Source: Epiperipatus broadwayi
Lineage: Eukaryota; Onychophora; Udeonychophora; Euonychophora; Peripatidae
Length of the DNA stretch: 64,000 bases
NCBI GenBank assembly: GCA_028023455.1
Contig: JAQFVV010012420.1
Location: 1,362,001-1,426,000 of the forward strand
Reading direction: 5' to 3'
This document shows positions 51,661-63,847 of the stretch, one piece after another (position 1 is the stretch's first letter; each line of letters opens with the position of its first letter). The notes beneath the pieces were generated by a model, which did not search any database, was not told where the DNA came from, and saw nothing but the letters and a program-made list of their open reading frames with translations. A program made the translations under genes and the position numbers.

Positions 51661-54600
51661 TCATGTGCACCAAAATGCATAAAGTACGAAGGTTGCTGCT
51701 CGGATTGTTGGGGTGGATGTTCTGCTGAATGGACTGATAATATCGTGCATGGAGATGTTTGGTTTTCTGTATATATTTGTTATTTCATGCCGAATGTTGT
51801 TTAATGCTGGGCAGATGTAAAACAGATGTTGTTGAGTTTCTTCTGCTTGGTGGCATAGCGTGCAGAAGGGGTCTATTTTTGTATATAATCGTCTGTATCT
51901 TAAGAAATATGATGTTGGCAAAGCATATAGATTTAGTTTCAGGAGGAAATCAAAGAATTTGGGCTACATGGACCATTTTTTAAATTTTTTAAGCAGCTGC
52001 CGGTTGTTTATTCTGAGCATCTGTGTTGAAATATCTGATGTATATCCCGGGTAGATCATTGCATATATCTGCCAATATGAATATTTTGTAGTTGTTTGCA
52101 GTGATATTTGAGTATGTGTGATTCTGAATTGGTTTATAACTGATGATAGATAGCAATGTGAAGGTGGAGGTTTGTCTGTGGGTATTATTTGTATTAGATA
52201 CTGGAGTTCTGGGAAATGTCTGAGGCTGGCTATTATCAGGTTTGCAGTCTTTTGTATTCGAAAAATATCTATGTTATGTAGCCCCAAATCATTGTGTATT
52301 GCTGGTCGACTAAGATGTTTTGCAGATATTGACACTGTCTTTCTATTCCATAGAAGTTTATTGCAATATGAAGAGATTTTTGATGTGAAGGCTTTTGAGA
52401 ATTGAATTATGGGAGAATAATAGATAATCTTGGTGATTACCAGCTGATTGAACAATTGTACTTTTGCATATATTGAGAGGTATGCTTTTGATAGTGAAGC
52501 AGTGATCTGTTCTGCTTCATCTTTTAACTTGTTCTGGATTTTTTGCCTCATTGTGTTTGTTCCCATGTAGAAAGGAAAGCCGAGGAAAGGAGACGGTTTG
52601 CCTTGGAAAATTTGTGTGCATGGCTTACTGGTGTATAGAGACCAAGCAGCAGTCTTGTTTTGATTAAATTTTAGATGGTGTGTTGCTTGAAAGTCTTGCA
52701 GTATTTTCTGTAGTATTGGTATCTGTTTTCTTGATGGTAGGAAGACTGTGATGTCATCCATATATGCAATGCAGGCTATATGTTGTGATGTGCCTGGTAT
52801 CTGAATGCCTTTGATACTCTGTTGAATTTTGAGTATAAGTGGGTTGATGTAAAAGGTAAATAGCAGTGAGCTTAGTGGTGAGCCTTGGGATATGGATTGT
52901 GTGGGAATGAATGATGGGGAATTTTTGCCATTGAGTGTGATATGAATTTCTCTGCTAAGTAGTAGGTTTGTGAGCAGGTACAGATGAGTTCGTGGAATTG
53001 TGGTGTCAGCTAGCATATTGATTAATGTATTGATGTCAACCGAATCAAAAGCCGCTTCTATATCAAGTTGAACTGCAATTGGTGCATACTTCTTCCTGTC
53101 CCATACTGAGTTTATAACGGTTTTGAATATCATTGCAGCCTGTGCAGTTGATGATTGCTTCCTTGCAAACTGGCCATGTGAAATTAGTGGTAGAATATGT
53201 GGCTCTAGGCTGTCTTTGAGTACTTTTTCAATTATTTTAATTGTAAGTGGCCCCATTGAGATTGGTCTTAGGTTAGATAGTGTTGATACGTGGACTTTTT
53301 TCTTGTTGAAGGGGACTATTGCTATTGGATATAAGCCTTGAATGTCATGCAACTTCTGTGATAGATGATTTGCAAGGTCACATAAATATTGGCTAGTGAA
53401 CTGACTGAGATGTGCAAGGACAAATTTGGGGATTCCATGTGCTCCTGGGTGACATGCATTAGGTACTGTTGCCAGTTTAGTAGCAAATTCTGTGATGTTA
53501 TGTGGGGTATTTGTTTCTGGTTTTCCAAAGATATTAGGATTATATTTGACTGGGTGGTATGCTTGCAGCTTTTGTTTGAAATGCTGATATATCGGTTTTA
53601 ACATATTATTTCCTGCGTATGTGTGCCCCTGCTCTATGAGTGCCATTGGCACTCTGACAGTGGATGGGTAGCCCAAGGCCCAGCGAATGTATTTTCTTGT
53701 CCATGTGTGTTGTTGGCCGAGGCAGACTTTACTCTTTTTTATTGCTAGGTAGTTTTTCAGGTGGTTACAGATGCTATTATATGTTTGTGTAAGTCTGCGT
53801 ATATGTTGTTGACTGGTGTGTGTTGGGTTTATCATTGTAATCCGTTTATGTATTTCATCAGCCAGTGCTAGCAGTCTTGAGGGTGGGGGGGATTTGCATG
53901 TAATGTGATCTATATTAAATGATAAAATGTTTATGAATGCTAAGTATCTTTGAATGGGGTCAAGTTGCATATTTTTGATCTTGTGAAGCATTATATATGT
54001 TTCTGAAAAAATAAATTCTGGGGTAGAAGTTGGAAGTAGGATTCTGATTGTTTTACCATGTGTAAGTGCAGTTGTTTGAATTCCGATGGTGTAACATAGG
54101 TGAATAAAAGCACAGATCAATTCTTGATGTATGACGTCCATTGTGAAAGGTAACTGCTTCATTTGACAGAAAACCTTCTGCACTCATAAGTGGAATTGAT
54201 ATTTGATGCAGCCACTTTAAAATGAACTCTTGATATTTCATGTTGAAATCCCCAATAAGTATGGTTGGATGTGAATTAGAGCCAAGTAAGGAGTTTATGT
54301 TTAATATAATATTTGAGACAATTGTAGGGCTCGGTGGAATATACACAAATATAATGTTTAGTGTGATGATTTGATGACTAAAAGTTACTATTAGTAAATT
54401 TGCATCTATATATATGATTTTGAATGAGTCAAATGGACAACTTTGTGTTATGAGCAGTCCAGTACCCCCTGAGGGAGATGATGTGTCTCTAGAGCATGCA
54501 CAGTAGCCTTCTCTGCTTAGATGTACTGTGGGGTCAATTTGTGAGCCACTATATATTTTAGTTTCTAGAAGTCCTAGTATATGAGGTTGTGTAATCTTTA

Positions 54601-54676
54601 TCCATTGTTGTAGCTGATGTATTTTGTAGACTGAGTTGAGCCCTCTGATATTAAATGCTGTTATTTTTAGCTTCAT
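51661..54676 (-). pseudogene. LINE C ORF2: endonuclease and reverse transcriptase, two lesions
   Basis: Copies the element's RNA into DNA at a nicked target site. The first frame (54676-54053) is an APE-type endonuclease: FNIRGLNS near the start, LGLLETK (the catalytic glutamate), ILIGDFNMK, and SRIDLCFYSP near its end. The frame then shifts between about 54110 and 54053. The second frame (54183-51964) holds the reverse transcriptase, with (numbering from its first Met) LRPISMGPL about 305, QLDIEAAFDSVD about 372-383 (motif A), SQGSPLS 432-438 (motif B) and YMDD 474-477 (motif C). A single in-frame TAG (about 51966-51964) separates the last segment, which carries CTLCHQAEETQQHLFYIC, the cysteine-histidine motif usual at this position. 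All catalytic residues are kept. ORF2 starts within the ORF1 stop codon. Likely recently active but now dead. Confidence 0.88.
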
Positions 54677-54678
54677 TA
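54674..54678 (-). promoter_or_regulatory. TAATG stop-start overlap between ORF1 and ORF2
   Basis: The ORF1 stop TAA (54678-54676) and the ORF2 ATG (54676-54674) share one A. A UAAUG junction is the arrangement known to allow translational coupling (termination and reinitiation) in the silkworm LINE SART1 and in other dual-frame RNAs. Confidence 0.75.
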
Positions 54679-56217
54679 TCGTGATTGGCTGCGAGTTGGT
54701 TTCACAGTGTGTTGAAGTTTGCGTGAAGCTTTTGCATATTCTCTAGTGTTTTGTGAGCAGTTATTAGTGTTTTGATTACCATCCAGCTCCATAGGTATTA
54801 AGTTTTCTGCCAAGTGTTCAATCATTTCTGTTAGAGTATTGTTTTCATCTGTTTTGGCTCTTTTTGATTTATTTCTCCTTGGCCGACCAGATTTTTGGAC
54901 TTCTGTTGGTGTTGTTTCTATGGGAGGGAGGCATGGGGTTAGTGAGTCTAGAATATCTGTAGATGTTTTGTTTATAATTATATGTGGCATGCTTGTTTTT
55001 GGGGAGTTGTATGTATCATTTGATATGTCTGGATTTGAGTCTGCCGTGTTACTGATTGATATTCCTGGTGTTTGTGATACTTCAGGTATGTTTTGTGCTT
55101 GATTTTGTTCCATTTGATCAGTGCTTTCATTTAATTTAGATCGGAAGAGCACACGTGTAGTTTCAAGTATATTTGTGTTTTCTTCTGCATGTTTGTTTTT
55201 AGTAGCTTCATTTGTACTGTAATTGTTTTCATATTGACTGTTTGAGTTACTGGTGTTCTCTTGTGTACTGTTGCTCTCTTCATGTTGGGATTGGATGTGC
55301 TGATTATTTGGTGTCTGGCCCTGTATAAGTTGGCTATCCATGCACTGTGTGGCTAGGTGACCACGCTTGCCACAGGCATAGCATTGTGGTTTTAAACCTC
55401 TTATATATAGGGTCAGCATAGCTTCCTGGTCTGCAATTTGTGTTGGTATAGATTCTGGGTCAATGTCTTTGTGTAATTTTAACTTAAAATCATAGCTATT
55501 GCTGTATATTGGTATTGGTGTGTTTTTGAGGTATATTGGTTGAAATGCTATAACTTTGCCAAATGGATCCATCATTTTTTGAAAGTCTTGTTTCGTGTAT
55601 CCAAAATATGTATTTTTTATTATTCCTGTAATTTGATTCTGTCGATCTTGATCGACTATAACAATCGCGTAATTGTCTAATGTTTTAATTTGGTTTAGAA
55701 ATCGGTTCTTTTGACTACTGTCAAGAAATTCAATTGCAAGGTATCTGGGATTTGGGTGGTCTGCGATTCTTACGATCGTTTCCCACAGTTCGTTTTCAGT
55801 TATTGCTTGATATAATAACGTGCGTGGAAACCGATATAGCGATATATTTGCGTCTGTGGCAGATATTACTATTGAGTTTGGTGAAAAAAATCTTTTGAAC
55901 GATGTATAGAGTCCCCGTGGAATCATGTTGTTAAAGTGTTCATTAATTCTTTCTAGCATATTATCGGTCCAGTGTGCAAGGGGAGGGTCTTGGTTTACCT
56001 GTATCTTTAAATCTAACTGTTTTATATCGTTCGGATTTGTTTTTCTAAATCTCGGAACTATTTTATTATTTATTGTAGTCGCGAAATTCTTTGAACTTGT
56101 TGCTTGCATGTTAGTTTTTGCGACCGTGGCATACGATTTGACGGTGTTTAAATTTTTACGCACTTCAGCGGCCATATTGACGCCAAATGCTCGATCATGC
56201 ATAGCTGTGGTCTCCAT
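54676..56217 (-). CDS. LINE C ORF1, CCHC zinc-knuckle nucleic-acid-binding protein
   Basis: Intact 513-residue frame. ORF1 proteins of LINEs bind the element RNA and form ribonucleoprotein particles with ORF2. One zinc knuckle C-x2-C-x4-H-x4-C is seen at residues 279-292 (CYACGKRGHLATQC). Residues about 100-270 have alternating hydrophobic segments (LYRFPRTLLY, RYLAIEFLD, YAIVIVDQD, MLTLYIRGL) that could be an RRM-like fold. The C-terminal third is low-complexity, rich in N, Q, S and T, followed by a basic GRPRRNKSKRAK patch near residue 450 that may act in nuclear entry. Start is the ATG at 56217, preceded by a long A run. Residues about 353-360 (TTRVLFRS) are encoded by an adapter-like sequence and may not be native. 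The stop overlaps the ORF2 start. Confidence 0.85.
   Translation of the reverse strand: METTAMHDRAFGVNMAAEVRKNLNTVKSYATVAKTNMQATSSKNFATTINNKIVPRFRKTNPNDIKQLDLKIQVNQDPPLAHWTDNMLERINEHFNNMIPRGLYTSFKRFFSPNSIVISATDANISLYRFPRTLLYQAITENELWETIVRIADHPNPRYLAIEFLDSSQKNRFLNQIKTLDNYAIVIVDQDRQNQITGIIKNTYFGYTKQDFQKMMDPFGKVIAFQPIYLKNTPIPIYSNSYDFKLKLHKDIDPESIPTQIADQEAMLTLYIRGLKPQCYACGKRGHLATQCMDSQLIQGQTPNNQHIQSQHEESNSTQENTSNSNSQYENNYSTNEATKNKHAEENTNILETTRVLFRSKLNESTDQMEQNQAQNIPEVSQTPGISISNTADSNPDISNDTYNSPKTSMPHIIINKTSTDILDSLTPCLPPIETTPTEVQKSGRPRRNKSKRAKTDENNTLTEMIEHLAENLIPMELDGNQNTNNCSQNTREYAKASRKLQHTVKPTRSQSR
55138..55156. other. Exact 19-base sequencing-adapter match inside LINE C ORF1
   Basis: AGATCGGAAGAGCACACGT is the first 19 bases of the Illumina TruSeq adapter. 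It lies in the low-complexity part of ORF1 and leaves the frame open. A chance exact match of this length in 64 kb is very unlikely, so an assembly artefact is suspected. Confidence 0.85.
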
Positions 56218-56240
56218 TTTTTTTTTTTTTTTTTTTTTTT

Positions 56241-56466
56241 TAAAACAAAGAAATTTTTGATAACGTAAGGGTTTTTTTTATGATATTCTTGAACTAGTTT
56301 ATGCTTTTCAATAATTATAGTTTCAAAAAGATTTATTTTTATTTTGTGAAATTATCTATATTGGTTTGATTTTAAATTGTGGCGTTATTATTAGATTTTT
56401 TGGGGTTTGAAACCCAACTACTTTAATATTACTTACCGGCACTATCAGGATTTTCTGCGGTATATC
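56241..56466. other. Region between LINE C start and the second ATT array
   Basis: May be the 5' untranslated region of LINE C (minus strand), but its 5' boundary could not be located. No gene. Confidence 0.4.
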
Positions 56467-58203
<1,737 letters not shown>

Positions 58204-58262
58204 CTGTGCATTTTTTGTTTGGATGTAAAATCTGTTAAATGTACTAAATTAAATTAAATTAA

Positions 58263-58340
<78 letters not shown>
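58204..58340 (+). repeat. LINE D 3' end and ATT tail
   Basis: A short untranslated stretch (58204-58245), three to four AAATT units, then about 26 ATT units (58263-58340). A microsatellite tail instead of poly-A is usual for CR1-like elements. Confidence 0.85.
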
Positions 58341-58875
58341 TAATTTCTTAATAATTTATTTTACAACATGACTTTTATAACATTTTAGAAGACATAATAA
58401 GAAAATGCATGTACATTTATAAAAAATTACAATATATATATATATGCAAGAAGTAATTTATTTATATACATACTTTTGTATCATTTATTTTTTCCTTTTT
58501 TATATAAATACTGATGTATTACACACATCTGTGCATATGTACTCATATATATGTCAATATTTATATTTCATATCTTCACAAATATCTATAATTGTAATAT
58601 CCTATTAAAATTAATAATCTTTCAAGTAAAAATTGAATAAATATTATTATGGATAATTAATTAATTACACTTTTTAATAAATTTATAAGTTGTTTAACAT
58701 TATTGATTTTTATGAGTCATTATAAATATATACATATACACAAATGTGGAATATAAATATAGACATAAAGATACATATACATATATGAAGATGTATATGA
58801 TACAAGAAAAGCAAATAAACTATAAATTTTTGAGTATAGATTGAAAGATACATATAGATGCATGCTTATATGTAT
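58341..58875. other. AT-rich DNA without recognisable gene
   Basis: Contains ATATAC/ATACATAT-rich runs (about 58725-58880) only. Confidence 0.45.
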
Positions 58876-58918
58876 ATATATAAAAGACATATTTTGTGGG
58901 TTCATCCATGTTAAAATT
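58876..58918 (+). repeat. R repeat, copy 1
   Basis: About 40 bp containing AAAAGACATATTTTGTGGG and TTCATCCATGTTAAAA. Inverted at 59336-59376 and direct at 60868-60917. It borders the PLE fragments and may be part of their terminal region. Confidence 0.9.
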
Positions 58919-58957
58919 TTTTTAAAATATTGATATACCAATGTTTCTTACATAGGT

Positions 58958-59239
58958 ATGAGTAATCATCATATCAGTGTTAGGAAAGATGAGCATGCTA
59001 ATGCAGTTAAACAACACTCATCATCATCAGCACTCTCATTTCATACTATAGATTCAGGTCATAAAATTTTTTCTAATACCAGGATCATATCTGGATGTGA
59101 TAATCTCTACCAGTGCAAAATTAGAGAAGCCATTGAGATACTTAAAAGGCCAGATTGTACCAATAAGCGAGATGATACATGCAAACTTCCTCTTAATATT
59201 TTTGTTATTGGTGGTTTTAACATTTTTTCAAATCAGTGA
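58958..59239 (+). pseudogene. Penelope-like element D, end of GIY-YIG region
   Basis: Plus-strand frame HISVRKDEHANAVKQHSSSS, FHTIDSGHKIFSNTRIISGCDN, KIREAIEILKRPDC. This is the same C-terminal pattern as 20671-20905 (DSGH, R-I...KIREAIEI). Only the tail of the polyprotein is present, between inverted copies of the R repeat, giving a ~500-bp unit (58876-59376). Just downstream, GACTTG-loop-CAAGTC-GAAA (59288-59309) resembles a hammerhead core. Confidence 0.75.
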
Positions 59240-59657
59240 TTGTAGCACCTCTACAACCATTTTTCTACCTTTTATCACCCAGTGAATGACTTGTGTGATC
59301 AAGTCGAAATGTCAGTATATCAATATTTAATTTTTTTTTAACACGGATGAACCCGCAAAATATGTCTTTTATATATGCAATCCATGAAAATCTTCATATC
59401 AACATATATATATATTTGCAAACATTGAAAGCATAAAGCTAAACTAGTCAATAAACTATCAAAATTACAGCAAATTCACAACTAGACCAGATTAGCCAAG
59501 AAAATAAACACTAAAACACTACCAATGGTTTCACTGCTACAAGTAGACTTCTACAACATATTTAAACTAAACATTAGCCACAATTCCATTTACCTCCCAT
59601 CCACCTTTCACATTAAAAGAACTTTTAAATAGGTTAATTGCTTCAGAATCATAAATT

Positions 59658-59940
59658 TTTAATAATAAAGATTTTTAAAGTCTTCTTTTATTTCATTTCT
59701 CTCAAAGAAGACAAACTTACCTTCATCAAAATGAATAATATGGCCTGTATCTTTTATATGGATATATAAGGTAGAACTAAGATATTTATTTCTAACCTTA
59801 CATTTATGTACCTTTATTCTTTCATTTAAACTCAAACTACTCTGACCTATATATACCTTCTTACAAAAACAAGGAATAATATACACTACTCCAGGAATAG
59901 TTTTTCTATCAAAAATTTCTTTTGTATTATTTAATAAATT
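59658..59940 (-). pseudogene. Penelope-like element E, GIY-YIG domain, left arm
   Basis: Minus-strand frame NNTKEIFDRKTIPGVVYIIP, then CFCKKVYIGQSSLSLNERIKVHK, LYIHIKDTGHIIHFDEGKFVFFERNEIKEDF. It contains the VYII-x-C-x-C-x3-YIGQ core, R-x3-H, the D-TGH block and the conserved glutamate region. It is the best preserved GIY-YIG frame of the window, although the reverse transcriptase is not recognisable upstream. Confidence 0.8.
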
Positions 59941-60177
59941 ATTTGAAGTAATACCCCTTTTTCAAGCAATTTTTTTTATTGACAAACAAATTACTATTTT
60001 TACATACAATTTTATAAAAAGACAAATTAAATAGCAAAGAAATAAAATCATTTTTTTAAATCCTTTACATCATTACAAATATTATTACTATTAAATAAAA
60101 TACTTTTAACAAATTTATTAGAATAAAAATATGTAAACAAGATATTTATTTTTTATATAGCGCGATGTTTTATAATC

Positions 60178-60301
60178 TATAATATTAATAAGCCAATAAG
60201 CTAATACACATGCGCTTTGTTTGAAAAAGTGGGAGTATTCATTTATATAGTGACATCTGCAAAGCGCATGTGTATTAGCTTATTGGCTTATTAATATTAT
60301 A
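60178..60301. repeat. Perfect 42-bp hairpin with 40-nt loop
   Basis: 60178-60219 and 60260-60301 are exact reverse complements (beginning TATAATATTAATAAGCC and ending CACATGCGCTTTG at the loop side). The loop is GTGGGAGTATTC-containing and unique. It resembles a very small MITE or a recombination-derived hairpin at the centre of the PLE palindrome. Confidence 0.9.
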
Positions 60302-60339
60302 AAATAAAAATAGTAATTTGTTTGGAAATAAGAAAATTG

Positions 60340-60690
60340 CTTGAAAAAGAAGTATTACTTTGAATAATTTATTAAATAATACAAAATAAATTTTTGATAG
60401 AAAGATTATTCCTGGAGTAGTGTATATTATTACTTGTTTTTATAAAAAGATATATGTAGTTTGAGTTTAAATGAAAGAATAAAAGTACATAAAAGTAGGG
60501 TTAGATATAAATATTTTAAGTTCTGCCTTATATATCAATGTAAAAGATACAGGCCACATTATTAATTTTGATGAAGCTAAGATTGTCTTCTTTGAGAGAA
60601 ATGATATAAAAACAAGAATTAAAGAATCTTTATTATTAAAATTTATGATTTTGAAGCAGTTAACTTATGTAAAAGCTCTTTCAATATTAA
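60340..60690 (+). pseudogene. Penelope-like element E, GIY-YIG domain, right arm
   Basis: The counterpart of 59658-59940 on the plus strand: IFDRKIIPGVVYIITCFYKK, then a stop, and later the DTGHIINFDEAKIVFFERND block in another frame. More decayed than the left arm. Confidence 0.7.
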
Positions 60691-60917
60691 AGTTGGATGG
60701 GAGGTAAATGGAATGTGGGTAAAATTTACTTTAAACATGTTATTTTGTAGTTCTTTACACTTGAGAAGTATGCTTGTAGCCGTAAAACAATTGTTAGTGT
60801 TTTAGAGTTTATTTTCTTGGCAGGTCTGGTTGAATTGTAAATTTGGTGTAATTTTGATTATATATATATATAAAAGACATATTTTGTGGGTTCATCCGTG
60901 TTAAAATATTTTAAATA

Positions 60918-61649
60918 TTTTATATATATATATATGCACATATAATTATATAGAATATTAACATAAATGAATACATATAAGTATACAGCTAATTTAATAA
61001 ATGCATTTGTCATAATTCTGAAAAAGTCTGTCAAACAGTCAAAATTTTAAAAAGAAATAATAGTATAGTTTACAAAAGCAAGAAAGACTATATTATTACA
61101 TGTAAAATAATGTGAAAAGAGAAAATACTTAATAGAACATCAGAGAAAGTTTTGAAAAAACTTGTAAGAAGATTTCAAAAAATTAGTGCAGAGTTCCTGA
61201 GTAATTTTTAAGGTTTATAAATAAAGAATTTATGATCAATTAAAAGTTTGATCAAAGTTTAAAAGAATTATAAATATTTTGATCATTTATTCTGTTACAA
61301 AAAATTGTAATTGATTTAAATTTTATTTAATTGTGATTAAAATTTTTAACTAATTTTTCAAAAGTACAAAATTTATTTTTAGTTGCATTAAAATCCAATA
61401 TATATCTGATAAAATAAAAAGCAAAATTTAAATTATTTACCAAATATTTTTATTATCTAGCTAATTTATCACATTTTTTCAGTGCTCAAATGTTATTTTA
61501 TTTACTTTATGTATTATTATAATATATTTTTTGTAAGTTTTTTTTTTTACATTTATAGTCAATTGTTTGTTTCAGTGACTAATTTTTAATTTTTTATGAT
61601 CTTCATTCTCCCTTCATATAAAATATGCTGTTTCTTGTTATGTGTAATA
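60918..61649. other. AT-rich DNA without recognisable gene
   Basis: Nothing supported. Confidence 0.45.
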
Positions 61650-63830
61650 TATTTTATATCATCATCACCATCATTTTCAACAATTATTAATCCATTGCAG
61701 GATAAAGGTCTCTCCAAGTTTAATCCATCTTCTCCAATCTCTACCCTCTCTTCTACACATCACTCCAGCACACTTGCTTATTTCATTCATCCTTCTCACA
61801 TGCAATTTCTTTCTGGGTCTTTTACAATCTCTTAGAATCCAGTTTAAGATTTCAACTATCTATTATCATCTCTTCTAGCAACATGTTCTCAGGCTCTTAA
61901 TTCTTAAAATGATATCAGTAAGACCTGTTGTTCTGTCACCCATATATTTCACTTTCAATCTCTTCTTGTTACTTACTCATAATGTGCATTTCACAATACT
62001 ACACTGAGTGGTCTGAAGTCTCTTCTAATAAATGTCCAAGTCTCATATTTATAAGTAAAAACTGGTAAACAACATTTATTAAAAACATTTATTTTCAAAC
62101 ACATAGGCATATTTTCTTTTAATTTTAAGTTATTTCTATCAAAAGCTCTTCAACCAAGTTTAATTCTATGATTAATTTCATTATGTTTTCATTTGTAGTG
62201 ATAATTTGGCAAAAGTATTTGTAGGGATTTATCAATCTTTATTTTCATTTTTTTTTTTGTAAAAATCCATTGAATTTACTTTAGTTTTTTTTTAACATTT
62301 ACCTTTAGTCCTACTTTTCTAAATCTCTGAATCATTATTTGCAAACAACTATATTATCTTCAGAATCTAAATGACTTAAGTAATCTCCATTAATTTTATT
62401 ACTTTAGCTTCCTATTTTAATTCACAAAATACTTTTTGCAAAACTATTGTATAAAATTTTGGAGACATGGAGTCACCCTGCCATATATTTTTCTCAATGT
62501 TAATCTTCCTGGTATCATTATGTAATTTAATTGTTCCTGTTGCATTTTTATAAATGTTTTTGAGAATCTAACAATATTCTGGGTCTATACCTTTATGATC
62601 CAATGCTTTAATCACTAAAGAAATGCTTATAGAATCAAATGCCTTTTCATAATCTACAAAGTTACAGCACAATGGCACTAATATTCATTGGATCTTTTTG
62701 TAATTCTTCTCAATACTAGAATATAATCTACTGTATTAAAACCACTTTTAAATTCAGCTTCTTTGTTTGGTTAGTGAAAGTTCACTGTAGATGAGTTGTA
62801 ATTAGCTTGATAAAAACTTTGTATAGAACTGATAGGTCTATAATTTCTAATAACTTCTTTATCATCTTTTAAAAATATTAATATTAATACTGCAGTATTT
62901 CATTTATTTGGTACAATTGCTATATAATTTTCCCAAAAAGTTTTTTATTTTTTCACCTGCTTATATTAAAATATCAATTATAATTGCACCATTTCTTGAA
63001 GTTTTTCCATTCTTTATAAATTAATTGCATGTCTCATTTTTTTTATTTAAAATTCTGGGCAATTTAGGAGATATAATAGTTGTAACACATATATTTTCTT
63101 GTTCTTTATTGCTATATAATTCTTGATAGAACTCTTTTACGCATTTTATAATGTCATCTCTATTCTTAGTAATAATGCCATATTTTTCATATTGCAGATC
63201 AATACCAATATGTTGTTTTACATTCTTGATAATTTTATTGTCTTCTATAGCTTTTCTTGCTAGTTCACAATTATACTTTCTTATATCATTATCAACTCTT
63301 TTTCACCCAATTTTACAAAATTTGAGATATTCAATCCTTATTAATGCCTTGTTTTTATATATCCTCATATTCTTTCTTTTCTTCATAAATTCTCCAGTTT
63401 CAGTAGAAATTATATTTTTCAATTGCTGCTTTTTTGTACTAACTATCTTTGTTGCAGTTTTTAAAGGTGTATCATATATCTTTTTATTGATTTCATCCAA
63501 ACTAGAATCATGTTCAAAATCTGTTACTATTTGAAATTAATATGCAAGTTTTAATTTAAATTCATTGGAATGTTTCTGACCATTAGGAATATCAACTATG
63601 AATATTGTTTGTTTTAATAATTTTTGTCTCTCTAGTTTTGCATTAACATGTATCTTAAATTCCACTAATTGATGATCAATTCTTGTATTGAATTTACTAA
63701 AAACATTACAATCTTAAAATACATATTTTTTTTTAGCAAATATATCCCCATATCTTCTATATTGTATTCCTAAAACATTATTCATATTTGAATTCTAGAC
63801 TTTACAAACAATTCCTAAGTGTACCTTTTA
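61650..63830 (-). pseudogene. LINE E, RTE-like reverse transcriptase (decayed)
   Basis: Minus-strand pieces in shifting frames read, in order: FSKFNTRIDHQLVEFKIHV (about 63690-63640, end of endonuclease), DEINKKIYDTPLKTATKIV (about 63498-63440), YNCELARKAIEDNKIIKNVK (about 63270-63215), VDYEKAFDSI (about 62665-62635, motif A), NIWQGDSMSPKFYTIVLQ (about 62500-62445, motif B), FNKCCLPVFTYKYETW (about 62080-62030) and EHVARRDDNR (about 61890-61860, the GHVARR block typical of RTE/BovB-like elements). At the 3' end lies a GATGATGGTGATGATGAT-type microsatellite (61655-61675), as RTE elements often have. Many stops; dead. Confidence 0.75.
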
Positions 63831-63847
63831 ATTAAAATTTTCATTAC

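Larger units (their letters stand above)
51273..56240 (-). mobile_element. LINE C, near-complete two-ORF non-LTR retrotransposon
   Basis: Minus-strand element with ORF1 (56217-54676), ORF2 (54676-51661), a 3' region of about 390 bp (51660-51273) and an ATT/GAT tail. Its 5' limit is uncertain: a run of about 20 A residues on the element strand precedes the ORF1 start. Only two inactivating changes were found in ORF2 (one frameshift and one stop), so it is young. Features (APE endonuclease, YMDD reverse transcriptase, C-terminal C-x2-C-x8-H-x4-C) resemble L1/Tx1-like elements, but the clade is not certain. Confidence 0.85.
59336..60917. repeat. Large palindrome of Penelope element E
   Basis: The left arm is 59336-60003 (R repeat inverted, then the minus-strand PLE end). 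The right arm is 60304-60917 (the same on the plus strand, ending in R). The arms are about 0.55-0.65 kb with scattered mismatches and small indels. The unpaired centre of about 300 bp holds extra left-side PLE sequence and a perfect 42-bp hairpin. Confidence 0.8.
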
